NCBI RefSeq assembly: GCF_006540085.1
Contig: NZ_BJOG01000008.1
Span: 186,001-250,000, forward strand
Direction: 5' to 3'
Origin: Microbacterium oxydans
GTDB taxonomy: Bacteria > Actinomycetota > Actinomycetes > Actinomycetales > Microbacteriaceae
Length of the DNA: 64,000 bases
In this document: positions 52,001 through 59,677 of the stretch, one piece after another
How positions within the stretch are numbered: the first letter of the stretch is position 1
Layout: the number at the start of each line of letters is the position of its first letter
The notes under the pieces: generated by a model
Told to the model about the DNA's origin: nothing
The model's input: only the letters and a program-made list of their open reading frames with translations
Database searches by the model: none
Position numbers and translations under genes: made by a program

Positions 52001-52483
52001 GCGGTCGAGCTGGTCGACATATGCCGCGAGCTGCATGAGAGCTGTCACACGGGCTTTGCGGGCGAGCTTCGAGTCCTGCACACGCCAGCGCCCCTCATCG
52101 TCTTTGCGCAGGAAGTCCGCGAACCCGACGAACTCGTCCGTCGCGAAAGCCGCCTGGAACACGACGAGCGCATCCGAGCGCAGTGCAGCCACCGTCTCGT
52201 CGACTGCTGCAGCGAGCGCTTCCGCGTCGACCGAGGACACCTTCTCGATGCGGTGCACGTTCTCGTCACCGAGATCGTGGATGTACCGGTCGAGCACGTT
52301 CTGCTCGTGCACGTCGCCGAGCTCGGCCGCGCGCTTCAGAGTCGCATCCTCCGGCTCTTCGACGGCGGGGACGCGCCCCAGCTTCGCGTCGATCGCCCGG
52401 GCCCACGCGAACTCGCACTCGGCGGCCGCCTTGAGGTCGCTCGCGCTCCAGATGACGCGTTGCGCCTGAGTGTCGATCCGCAC
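49013..52483 (-). CDS. Dna2-like fusion: Fe-S RecB nuclease, RNase H-like exonuclease, SF1 helicase
   Basis: Protein of 1156 residues related to the TM0106 RecB-like nuclease family. Residues 1-~240 form a RecB/Cas4-type nuclease: Asp123 (GFADF), Asp137-Ser-Lys139 (QDSK) and Gln151/Tyr155 (QLAAY) match the catalytic motifs. Cys23 with Cys230, Cys233 and Cys236 fits an iron-sulfur staple as in AddB, Cas4 and Dna2. Residues ~320-530 resemble the YprB RNase H-like exonuclease (FFDFEGDP, YNRYDC). Residues ~750-1150 are an SF1 helicase: GPPGTGKT near 780, DEAGQ near 889, GDPQQLPQ, QGKEAVVSI and NVAISRA. It is followed by a coupled GNAT gene. A role in DNA end processing is inference. Confidence 0.88.
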   Translation of the reverse strand: MRIDTQAQRVIWSASDLKAAAECEFAWARAIDAKLGRVPAVEEPEDATLKRAAELGDVHEQNVLDRYIHDLGDENVHRIEKVSSVDAEALAAAVDETVAALRSDALVVFQAAFATDEFVGFADFLRKDDEGRWRVQDSKLARKARVTALMQLAAYVDQLDRLRIPRSDEVDLILGDGTLSTHAVDDLLPLFQVRRARLRALIADRRIADGAAGAPLAWGDDRGDLQVVACGRCATCEEQVLAHRDLLMVARMRPVQRARLRAAGIETIDALAGAIEAPTGMNADTFETLRAQARLQLRADTEGVPTFDVHYAQAIHTLPLPSHGDIFFDFEGDPLYTEPAPDGEAHWGIDYLFGWVDNADQYSALWAHTFAEEKRALETFLDFVNARRAAHPGMHIYHYAPYETSHLVAMAARHGVREGEVDRLLREGVFVDLYPLVLRTVRVGSRSYSIKKLEPLYMGDDVRTSDVQKGDDSIVQYVAARELAAAGQRSEADAVLADLADYNRYDCVSTRRLRNWLIDIAREKGVTPAPPDDADEVIYEPSPRSVALLADAERAVEAGGDGQVHRIAAAAIDYFPREAKSFWVSHFQRLREPVTMWDGTRDVVRVDRPSSSVVREWSIIEGRRVMSRDIEIRGEVSPGTTLGPGAQPFALYEVPAPFDTEVPSRAVHVPHTVTIAEVLDDGYLVTEAAVQGQTWDELPLALTPAAPPRVVSLQGAIDEWADAVHLAAPGFPQDAATDILRRLPPRTFSGGALPEAGDDTIDAIVRGVLDLDHSYLAVQGPPGTGKTYTGSRVIARLVNEHGFKVGVVAQSHAIIDTLLERIVADGVSPAQVAKAPKDPDADPSYTVIPKNGMASFLAEHAGEGAVVGGTAWDFSNTQRVERAGLDLLVIDEAGQFSLASTIAVAAGAKRLLLLGDPQQLPQVSQGAHPEPVDTSALGWVMDGDPVVRPEYGYFLARSWRMHPFVAAPVSKLAYAGQLASAPGTELRSLEGVDAGLHVVPLRHRGNATQSPEEAAEVVRLVADLVGRVFTDNDPEASTRPLAQSDIIVVTPYNAQRQLVLDALADAGFPDVPVGTVDNFQGKEAVVSITSLAASSGRDAPRGPEFLLLQNRLNVAISRAQVVAYLIHSPALLDDLPYTPEGVARLSAFARLVGAAE

Positions 52484-52566
52484 GATGCTCCCGTTCTGTC
52501 GGATGCTTCGACACTATCCGCGGCATCGGACACAGGCGAAAGCGGACGGCTCCTCGACGCGCGGCT

Positions 52567-53385
52567 TCAGCGCCACCAGGTGTCGTCGGGCGTCACCGGG
52601 AGGTGTCGCTTGTGCTGCGTCGCGAGATACCTGGCCTCGATGCGACCGGCGACCTCAGGATCGACCTCGCGCCCCTCGAGGAAGTCGTCGATCTGCTCGT
52701 ACGTGAGGCCGAGTTCGTCCTCGTCGGCGCGTCCGGGCTGGCCGTCCAAGAGATCGGCCGTCGGCACCTTGAAGGCGAGTCGGTCCGGAGCGTCGAGGAA
52801 CTGCAGCAGCGAGCGTCCCTGCCGCTTGCTGAGCCCGGACAACGGGAGGATGTCGGCAGCGCCGTCACCGAACTTCGTGTAGAAGCCGGTCACCGCCTCC
52901 GCCGCATGGTCGGTGCCGATCACCAGCAGTCCGTCGTGACCGGCGAGCGCATACTGCGTGACCATGCGGACGCGAGCCTTGATGTTGCCGCGGTTGAAGT
53001 CGCTGATGTCGCTCGTGACCGCGAACTCGATGTCCTCCTCCACTCCGTCGACACCGTTCTGGATGTTGACCTCGACGGAGGAGTCGGGCGCGATGAACGC
53101 CAGCGCGGCTTCCGCGTCTTCGGCATCGTGCTGAACCCGATAGGGCAGACGCACCGCGAGGAACTTCGCCTCGCCGCCCTCGGCGCGCACACGCTCCACC
53201 GCGAGCTGTGCCAGACGGCCGGCCAACGTGGAGTCCTGCCCGCCCGAGATCCCGAGCACGAACCCCTTCGCTCCGGTGGCACGCAGGTAGTCGGCGAGGA
53301 AGCCGATCCGACGATCGGTCTCGGCCTCAGGATCGATCTCGGGCCTGACGCCGAGGTCTTCAGAGATCTGCTTCTGCAACGACAT
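52567..53385 (-). CDS. nadE: NAD+ synthetase, ammonia-dependent
   Basis: Enzyme of 272 residues that amidates deamido-NAD. The PP-loop SGGQDST is intact ([16 protein letters not shown]), and [35 protein letters not shown] contains the substrate-binding motifs. There is no glutaminase domain, so ammonia is the nitrogen donor. GGAGG precedes the ATG at a good distance. Confidence 0.95.
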   Translation of the reverse strand: MSLQKQISEDLGVRPEIDPEAETDRRIGFLADYLRATGAKGFVLGISGGQDSTLAGRLAQLAVERVRAEGGEAKFLAVRLPYRVQHDAEDAEAALAFIAPDSSVEVNIQNGVDGVEEDIEFAVTSDISDFNRGNIKARVRMVTQYALAGHDGLLVIGTDHAAEAVTGFYTKFGDGAADILPLSGLSKRQGRSLLQFLDAPDRLAFKVPTADLLDGQPGRADEDELGLTYEQIDDFLEGREVDPEVAGRIEARYLATQHKRHLPVTPDDTWWR

Positions 53386-53480
53386 GTCATCCTCCGTCTT
53401 GTCCTCGACCAGTATCGCCCCTGCGTGTTACGTCCGGGTGACACCGCGGCGTTCGCATGCTCCTGCCAGCGAAGGCCTGA

Positions 53481-53486
53481 GAGAAT
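53481..53486 (+). promoter_or_regulatory. Candidate -10 box (GAGAAT), leaderless start
   Basis: GAGAAT, 6 nt, GTG of the nucleosidase gene. The first base differs from TANNNT. Confidence 0.3.
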
Positions 53487-53492
53487 GGACCG

Positions 53493-54050
53493 GTGAAGCT
53501 CCTCGTCGCTGCCCTCGATTCCGAACTGTCCGCATTCCCGGAGGAGCTCGACGGCTTCGACCGACTCGTGACCGGCGCCGGAAAGCTGCCGGCCACGTAC
53601 GGCCTGACCCGCGCACTCGATGCCAAGATCTACGACGAGATCGTGGTGGTCGGAACAGCCGGAGCCATCGAGCCCGGCCTCGAGGCGACCGTCCACGAGG
53701 TCGGCAGCGCGTTCCAGCACGACGTCACCGACCTCGACGGCGTTCGCGGGCAGCACGTCTCACTGCCTGCACGCGTCTCCACCGGACGCGACGGCGTGTT
53801 GATCGCGACCGGTGACCACTTCGTCGAGGACGCCGAGGTCACCGCCGTGATCCGCCCCTCCGGTGCTGCACTGGTCGACATGGAGACCTACGCCTTTATC
53901 TGGGTCGCCGAGCAGTTCGGTGTTCCGATCCGCGTGTTGCGTGCGGTGTCCGACCAGGCGGAAGACGGCGCGCTGACAGACTGGCGCGAGGCCGTCGCCC
54001 GCTGCAGCGTGCAGCTGCGCGACGTCATCCGCAGCGAATACGGCGTCTGA
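53493..54050 (+). CDS. Nucleoside phosphorylase/nucleosidase-like protein
   Basis: Protein of 185 residues of the PNP/UDP superfamily: VAALDSELSAFP near the start, VVVGTAGAIEPGL, and the nucleobase/ribose-binding VDMETYAFIWVAEQFGVPIRVLRAVSDQAED, which matches the MExxA motif and catalytic Asp of MTA/SAH nucleosidases. It is shorter than MTAN (about 230 residues). The substrate may be an adenosine or other purine nucleoside; this is not settled. Confidence 0.82.
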   Translation: MKLLVAALDSELSAFPEELDGFDRLVTGAGKLPATYGLTRALDAKIYDEIVVVGTAGAIEPGLEATVHEVGSAFQHDVTDLDGVRGQHVSLPARVSTGRDGVLIATGDHFVEDAEVTAVIRPSGAALVDMETYAFIWVAEQFGVPIRVLRAVSDQAEDGALTDWREAVARCSVQLRDVIRSEYGV

Positions 54051-54090
54051 CGCACGACAGGCGGATCGCACTGGCCCGCGTCAGCGAGCG

Positions 54091-57075
54091 TCAGCGGGCG
54101 TCGATGACGCTGGGGCCGTTGGGCAGCGCTCGCACCGTGAGCTGCGCGGGGATCTGCTCCTGCATGGCCTCGACATGGCTGATCACGCCGACGGTCCTGC
54201 CGCCCTGACGCAACTCATCGAGTGTGCGCATGGCTACGTCGAGAGTGTCACCGTCGAGGGAACCGAACCCCTCGTCGATGAAGAGGGTGTCCAGACGAAT
54301 TCCCCCCGCGCGCGCAGTGACCACCTCGGCCAATCCCAGCGCCAACGCGAGTGACGTGAGGAAGGTCTCACCTCCCGACAACGACTGCGGTGGTCGGGTC
54401 TGGCCGGTGAACGCGTCGAACACCACGATGCCGAGTCCGGAAGCCGCACCGCGGGCCGCGAGCGCGTCGGAGTGCCGCAGCTGATACCGCCCGGTGGACA
54501 TCTCGTGCAGCCGACGGTTGGCCGCCTCGACGATCTCCTCGAGCTCTGCCGCGAGGACGAACGTCTCCAAGGTCATCTTGCGGGTGTTGACGCCCCTGCC
54601 CGCGATCGTGTCCGCGAGGTTCTGCAGCACCTCGAACTCCGCGGCCTCGTCGGCGCTGCGAGCCTGCTCGATCGCGGCAGAATCGATCAGCCCGCCGAGC
54701 CGTTCCGCGGTGCCGGCGGCCTTGGCTGCCTCGTCGACCGCCGTGGCCCAGAGGCTACGAGCTTCCGCTGATGCTCGTTCGGCCGGTGCCAGGTCGATGG
54801 GCTCTTCCGGCAGGGTGCGGAGTTCGAGGTCGAACAGCACGGCCCGCTCCTTCTCCCGTTGCACCGCGTGCTGCGTGATCCGCGCGTCCAGCGCTTCCTG
54901 GACTGAGAGCGGGCGCAGCGCCTCTTCCGCTGCTGCCTCGTCAGCGAACACGGAGTCCGCGAGACCGGCGTCGCGCTGTGCCTGGGCGCCGACGAGGGCC
55001 TCGGCCCTGCGCACGCGCTCGGAGATCGCCTGGCTCAGCGCACGCGCAGCCGCGACCTTGGCCTCGTTGTCCGCCAGCCGTTCGGCGACCGTGGGGAATG
55101 CAGCCCGCGCCGCGGCGATCAGCTCCTGTGCCTCCGTGCGACGTTGACGCAGGACGGCATGCTGTTCGCGTGCCTCCGCCAAAGCCCTCGCGTCGTCTTC
55201 TCGTTCGGTGTCGAGATGCTCGAGCCGCGTCACGAGGTCCGCGAGCTGCGTGTCGAGCGCGGTCAGCGTCTCGACAGCCGCGCGGCTGTCCGCGAGAGCC
55301 GCAGCGGCCTCCTCGTACTCGGTCTCGGCACGTTCGACGTCGCGCCCGTCGGCGCGAGCGGTGGCGGCCGCGAGTTCGGCGCGGAGCGCAGAGGATCTGG
55401 ATGCCAGCTCGCCTTCCCGCCGGGCCGCGGAGTCGCGCGCTTCTTCCGCGACGGCGATGTCCTCCGGCGAGACGGGATCGGCGTGCGTGGCCGGCGCAGG
55501 GTGCTCGAGCGAGCCGCAGACCGGACAGGGCTGTTCGTGTCGGAGCGTCGACGCGAGTTCTCCCGCCATGCCGTCCGTGCGGCGCCGGCGCAGCTCGGCC
55601 AGCGTGGACTGAGCCGCCGCATGCAACGCCGTCGCCTGCGTGAGCTCGACGTCTACCGAGAGCTCCGCTGTCCGCAGCCTCTCCGCCTCCCGCGCCGCCA
55701 CGCGACGTGCGTCTGCGGTCTCCTGTGCCGCCCGTCTGTCCTCCACCCGATCTGCCAGGCTCCGCGCCGCGTCGCGCGATGCGTTGAGTGCGGTGACCTC
55801 TTCCGGGAGCGCGGCCCGCTTCGCATCGGCGGCCTGGATGCGTGCGGTGGCGACCGCGACCGCCTCCTCGGCGGCGCGCACCTCGGCGTCCAGAGCCGGT
55901 GCGCTCTCTTCGAGTTCCCGCGCCCGCTGCCAGGCGCCGATCTCCCTGGTGCGCTCCTCCGCCCACGCCTCGAGGTCGTCGTCGACGGGAAGCCCCATCG
56001 CCTGCCCGGTCACGCGGGCGTTCTGCTCCTCCAGGCCGGCAGCCTCGAGCGCTCCAGCCGCTCGCGCAGCGGCGGCGATCATCGGACGAAGCGACTCGGC
56101 GGCGCGCGACGCGGCGAGCTCGGCACGGGCGTGCTCGATCGACGGCGCCTCGGCATCGAGGCGTTCGAGGGCGGATCTGGCTCGATCGCGTTCCTGCTGC
56201 GCGCGTCGTTCCTCTCGGGCGATGGCGAGTTCGGCGTCGGCAGCGGTCGACTGCTGCTCGGCATCGGCGCGATCGGAGGCACGACGCTCCGCACGGTAGT
56301 CGGCGCGAGCCTTCGCCCGCCGGAGGGCCTCCAGCCGCTCGTCGATCGACGCGGGAGCCTGCGACGTCTCCGCCACGGTGTCATCGCCGTCTCCCGACAG
56401 CCCGCCGGCGACCACGAGGTTCTCGGCCTCGTCGATACGCGCCTCGACGGCGGCGAGACGACTGCCGAGCACTTGTTCGGCCGCACGGCGACGATCGTCG
56501 AACCGCGCCTGCACGTCTTCGAATCGTTGCGTTCCGAACAGCCGCCGCAGCAGTGCCTGGCGATCGCGGCTGCCCGCGAGCAGAAACTCCGAGAACCGGT
56601 TCTGTGCGAGCAGGATCACCTGCAGGAACTGCTCCCGACTGAGCTGAAGGATCTCATCGAGCTCGCCGGCGACGTCGACCGCCCGCGCGGCACGGCCGAT
56701 CCATCCACTGTCCGTCCACTCGTCGAGCGACACGGCGGCCGCCTGCTTGGTCATGCCACCACCGCGCTTGGCCGGGCGCAGGTACTCGGGCGAGCGCGTG
56801 ACGCGGTATCGACCGGCCGGCGTGCTGAACTCGACGACCACCTCTGAGGGATCGTCAGGCTCGCAGTGATCGCTTCGGAGGCGTTTCTCGCCGCCCTCGT
56901 ATCGAGGCACCCCGCCGTACAGGCCGAAGCACACCGCATCGAGGATGCTCGACTTGCCCGCCCCGGTCCGTCCGGCGATCAGGAAGATGCCGTCGTCGGC
57001 GAAGGCGTCGAAGTCAACGGTCTGTCGCGACCGGAACGGGCCGAAGCCTTCGACCACCAGACGATGAAGACGCAT
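54091..57075 (-). CDS. sbcC: SbcC/Rad50-like SMC nuclease subunit
   Basis: ATPase subunit of the SbcCD (Mre11-Rad50-like) nuclease, 994 residues. Walker A is IAGRTGAGKSS (Lys41), and long Ala/Glu/Arg-rich coiled coils flank a zinc hook CPVCGSLEHP near residue 516. The C terminus has the signature LSGGETFLTSLALALGLAEVV and the Walker B region LDTLFIDEGFGSLD. The gene begins directly after the sbcD stop codon (adjacent, no gap). Confidence 0.94.
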   Translation of the reverse strand: MRLHRLVVEGFGPFRSRQTVDFDAFADDGIFLIAGRTGAGKSSILDAVCFGLYGGVPRYEGGEKRLRSDHCEPDDPSEVVVEFSTPAGRYRVTRSPEYLRPAKRGGGMTKQAAAVSLDEWTDSGWIGRAARAVDVAGELDEILQLSREQFLQVILLAQNRFSEFLLAGSRDRQALLRRLFGTQRFEDVQARFDDRRRAAEQVLGSRLAAVEARIDEAENLVVAGGLSGDGDDTVAETSQAPASIDERLEALRRAKARADYRAERRASDRADAEQQSTAADAELAIAREERRAQQERDRARSALERLDAEAPSIEHARAELAASRAAESLRPMIAAAARAAGALEAAGLEEQNARVTGQAMGLPVDDDLEAWAEERTREIGAWQRARELEESAPALDAEVRAAEEAVAVATARIQAADAKRAALPEEVTALNASRDAARSLADRVEDRRAAQETADARRVAAREAERLRTAELSVDVELTQATALHAAAQSTLAELRRRRTDGMAGELASTLRHEQPCPVCGSLEHPAPATHADPVSPEDIAVAEEARDSAARREGELASRSSALRAELAAATARADGRDVERAETEYEEAAAALADSRAAVETLTALDTQLADLVTRLEHLDTEREDDARALAEAREQHAVLRQRRTEAQELIAAARAAFPTVAERLADNEAKVAAARALSQAISERVRRAEALVGAQAQRDAGLADSVFADEAAAEEALRPLSVQEALDARITQHAVQREKERAVLFDLELRTLPEEPIDLAPAERASAEARSLWATAVDEAAKAAGTAERLGGLIDSAAIEQARSADEAAEFEVLQNLADTIAGRGVNTRKMTLETFVLAAELEEIVEAANRRLHEMSTGRYQLRHSDALAARGAASGLGIVVFDAFTGQTRPPQSLSGGETFLTSLALALGLAEVVTARAGGIRLDTLFIDEGFGSLDGDTLDVAMRTLDELRQGGRTVGVISHVEAMQEQIPAQLTVRALPNGPSVIDAR

Positions 57076-58251
57076 CTAGACGAGCGCCTCGGCACGCACC
57101 CGCTCGTCGAGCACCGCGCGGATCAGCTCGCTCTCGGCCTCTGTGGGTCCGTGCCCGGCCCGCACGTGCTCGAGGAAGGCATCGATGCGGTCGGCATCGG
57201 TGACAGCGGTGCGCAGCCGCTGCACATAGGAGCGCTCGTCGACCTCGGCGGTCACCTCCGGCTGGTGCTGCACCATGGCGCAGTACGGGAAGCTCTCGCG
57301 AAGACGCCGCATGGGCTCGCGCTGCGGCACCGCATCGGTGTAGACGGCGCAGACCCAGTCATCCGCGTGCTGCGCGACCAACTCGGTGGACAGGATCTCG
57401 TCGAGCGGGCCGGTGAGGGTGACGAGCCGCCGAGGCACCGGCAGTTCCATCCACTCCACGCCGGCGAGTCCTTCGGCGTCGATGTCGACGAGCCAGCAAC
57501 CACGGGGCTTGTGCTGCTCTCCGAAGCTGTAGTGCAGAGGCGCGCCCGCGTAGCGCACGCGGTCGCTGAGCTGCTGGCGTCCGTGGATATGGCCGAGCGC
57601 CACGTAGTCGGGTCCGTCGAACACGCTCAGCGGCACGACGTCGAGACCGCCCTGTCGCACCTCGCGCTCGAGCCCGGCGGTCGCGTCGACACCCGCGGCG
57701 AAGCAGTGCGCGATCGCCACCGCTCGGCCTCCGTGCTGGTCCATGCCGGCGCGGACCAGGTCCATCGCATGCGCCATGGTCTGCGCCTGCGTGCGCAGCT
57801 GACGCCCGGATGCATCGCCCTCGGGCCAGTGCTGACGCACGATGGCCGGCTCGAGGTAGGGGATGCCGTAGAAATGCACCGGTCCGTGGTCATCGGCGAT
57901 GGTCACCGGCACACCCACCGCGAGGGGGTCTGTGAGCACGTGGATGCCCTCGCGGAGAAGGCGCGCCTGGAACCCGAGTCGTGCGGCGGAGTCGTGGTTG
58001 CCGCTCGTGACGATGACGCGGGCGCCCGTCTCGTGCAGCGCCACCAGCGCATCGCCGAGCAGCGTGTATGCCGCGCCGGACGGGGTGGCGGAATCGAAGA
58101 CGTCTCCCGCGACGACGACCACGTCGACCGCATTGTCGCGAACCTGCGCGGTGAGCGCCTCGAGCACCTCGGCGAGAGCGTCCATGGTCGAATTGCCATG
58201 GAACGTCCGGCCGATGTGCCAGTCCGAGGTGTGCAGGATCCGCATACTCAC
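57076..58251 (-). CDS. sbcD: SbcD/Mre11-like exonuclease subunit
   Basis: Metallophosphoesterase subunit of SbcCD, 391 residues. Metal-binding motifs are HTSDWHIGRTF, VVVAGDVFDSA, TSGNHDSAARLGF, AIAHCF and ALGHIHGRQ. It cleaves hairpins and double-strand ends together with SbcC. GTG 58251 is chosen because GGAGGGGG lies upstream; ATG 58245 (MRILHTSDWH) is two codons later. Confidence 0.94.
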   Translation of the reverse strand: MSMRILHTSDWHIGRTFHGNSTMDALAEVLEALTAQVRDNAVDVVVVAGDVFDSATPSGAAYTLLGDALVALHETGARVIVTSGNHDSAARLGFQARLLREGIHVLTDPLAVGVPVTIADDHGPVHFYGIPYLEPAIVRQHWPEGDASGRQLRTQAQTMAHAMDLVRAGMDQHGGRAVAIAHCFAAGVDATAGLEREVRQGGLDVVPLSVFDGPDYVALGHIHGRQQLSDRVRYAGAPLHYSFGEQHKPRGCWLVDIDAEGLAGVEWMELPVPRRLVTLTGPLDEILSTELVAQHADDWVCAVYTDAVPQREPMRRLRESFPYCAMVQHQPEVTAEVDERSYVQRLRTAVTDADRIDAFLEHVRAGHGPTEAESELIRAVLDERVRAEALV

Positions 58252-58455
58252 ACGGTACGAACCCCCTCCGACATTCCGTCCGAGGCGTGCCGTGCGCGGC
58301 CCGCACCCGGCGCGGAGGAGGGAGCGGAAGGTCCCCTGACCCACCCTCGCCACGACGATCGGCACGCGGTGATGCGAGATGCGTTGTGCACCTTCACCTG
58401 TGCGGAGTGCAGGGCTGCGCGATGCGAGATCAGGGCTGCCCTCCGCCCGACAGGT

Positions 58456-58474
58456 GCCGGCTTGCCCCGCCGGC
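58456..58474 (-). terminator. Small GC hairpin 3' of the DIP1984 gene
   Basis: GCCGGC (58456-58461) and GCCGGC (58469-58474) can pair around a 7-base loop, just after the DIP1984 stop on the minus strand. The rest of the 249-base gap 58252-58500 contains two copies of GATGCGAGAT (58371-58380 and 58421-58430) and nothing else I can identify. Confidence 0.35.
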
Positions 58475-58500
58475 TGAGGGTTGTGCCCGCTTCGTCGTGA

Positions 58501-58983
58501 CTACCGACTCCCGCTCTCCTCCTCGAGATCGTTCGACCAGTTCGCCTGCTGGATCCTGTTGTCGAGCTCACGCAACTCCTGCGCGACGGCGTCGGCGCGC
58601 GAGCGCAGCTGTGAGACGGGGAGTGCGGAGACCTGACGCAGCTCCGAACGCATCTGGCGGAGGAACTGGTCGTTGGCCCCCGAAGCGGCGGCTGCCGCAT
58701 CCGTCAGCACGGAGTGCCGAAGACGGAGCACGTCGCGGGAAGCCAGCGCGTCGGTCATGGTGCCGTCCGCACCCAGATGCAGTCGCGCGTTGGTGGCGTT
58801 GATGCGGCGGATGAGGTCGCGCAGTTGCGTCAACGCCGCGTCGACCTCGACGATCAGGGCGGCGGCATCCTCCGCCGGTTCCTCGCCCTCCTGGTAGCGG
58901 GCGTTCGCGACGATGCGCGCCCGCAGCTGCTCGATCCGGCGCTGCAGGTCGGCACGTGCGGTGAGGGCCTCGGCGAGTTTCAT
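58501..58983 (-). CDS. DIP1984 family protein
   Basis: Helical protein of 160 residues of the DIP1984 type: MKLAEALTARADLQRRIEQLRARI, then NARYQEGEEPAEDA, LRDLIRRINATNARL and DALASRDVLRLRHSVL. Likely coiled coils; no catalytic motif is seen, and the function is unknown. A -10-like GAGGAT lies 6 nt before the ATG. Confidence 0.88.
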   Translation of the reverse strand: MKLAEALTARADLQRRIEQLRARIVANARYQEGEEPAEDAAALIVEVDAALTQLRDLIRRINATNARLHLGADGTMTDALASRDVLRLRHSVLTDAAAAASGANDQFLRQMRSELRQVSALPVSQLRSRADAVAQELRELDNRIQQANWSNDLEEESGSR

Positions 58984-59035
58984 GACGTCATCCTCGCAGG
59001 GGCGCGGCGTAACAGTTCGTCATACGGTCGGAGAG

Positions 59036-59344
59036 TCAGCGAGTACGCAGCAGGCCGGCGCGCTCCGGGTGGGCGGCGAACCAGTCGGCCACGTACCAGC
59101 ACACGGCATCGACCTTGCGATCGCCGCGCTCCTCGATGTCGGCCACCGCACCCTCGACGACCTTCCCCGCATAGCCGTTCCCGCGGAAAGTCGGGATCGT
59201 GAAGGCTCGGGTGAGGGCGATCGTGTGGCCGTCGTCACGGTAGTCGAGCACGCTCACGAGCTTGCCGTCACGCATGAGCGTGTAACGCGAGGCGTCCTTC
59301 TCGTCGGTCAGGATGAAGCCGCCGACGGTGTGCGAGATCGTCAT
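59036..59344 (-). CDS. Small GNAT-type N-acetyltransferase (YidJ-like)
   Basis: Single-domain acetyltransferase of 102 residues: YTLMRDGKLVSVLDYRDDG, TRAFTIPTFRGNGYAGKVVEGAVADI (the acetyl-CoA loop FRGNGYAGK) and VCWYVADWFAAHPER. It belongs to the short COG2388 group, whose substrates are largely unknown. TAACGT lies 7 nt before the ATG. Confidence 0.85.
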   Translation of the reverse strand: MTISHTVGGFILTDEKDASRYTLMRDGKLVSVLDYRDDGHTIALTRAFTIPTFRGNGYAGKVVEGAVADIEERGDRKVDAVCWYVADWFAAHPERAGLLRTR

Positions 59345-59382
59345 TGGAACCACGTTACGCCCGTCAGGGACGCCCGGGCGTT

Positions 59383-59412
59383 TTGACATGAGACGTCACG
59401 ATCGGACATAAT
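59383..59412 (+). promoter_or_regulatory. Strong sigma70-type promoter, leaderless
   Basis: TTGACA (59383-59388), an 18-bp spacer and CATAAT (59407-59412), the best match to the housekeeping promoter consensus in the window. The -10 box ends 6 nt before the ATG at 59419, so transcription should start on the leader-peptide start codon. Confidence 0.8.
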
Positions 59413-59418
59413 CCCCCC

Positions 59419-59520
59419 ATGACTACCAACGCAAGCCCCTCGTCCGCCCAGGAGGCGAACAGGACTGCCGGGATGATGATGCCCGGTCGCGTTGGCATGT
59501 GTTGCCGAATGTGTCGCTGA
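59419..59520 (+). CDS. Cysteine-containing leader peptide
   Basis: A 33-codon open frame too short for normal gene calling. It starts MTTNASPSS and ends GRVGMCCRMCR followed by TGA, with codons TGT TGC CGA ATG TGT CGC at the end. A strong promoter places the transcript start at its ATG. The next gene, a winged-helix regulator, begins 158 bases after the peptide's stop. Actinobacteria are known to use such cysteine-rich upstream frames as attenuators; the peptide itself probably has no function beyond sensing translation. Confidence 0.75.
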   Translation: MTTNASPSSAQEANRTAGMMMPGRVGMCCRMCR

Positions 59521-59677
59521 ACGAACAGCCACCCCGCCTGACCTGAACCCCTCGCCATCTGCGAGGTCAGTGTCACCGAGCATCCACCCTTTGCTCGATT
59601 CCCGGCTCCGCCGGTCATTCATGCAACGCATCAGAGCCCCTTTCGGTCCGGGCTCACGTCCTGAGGACTTCATCATC

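Noticed and set aside
58252..58500. Possible structured RNA between sbcD and the DIP1984 gene
   Set aside because: I compared it by eye with SRP RNA and RNase P motifs and found no match; only a small hairpin and a short direct repeat are visible.
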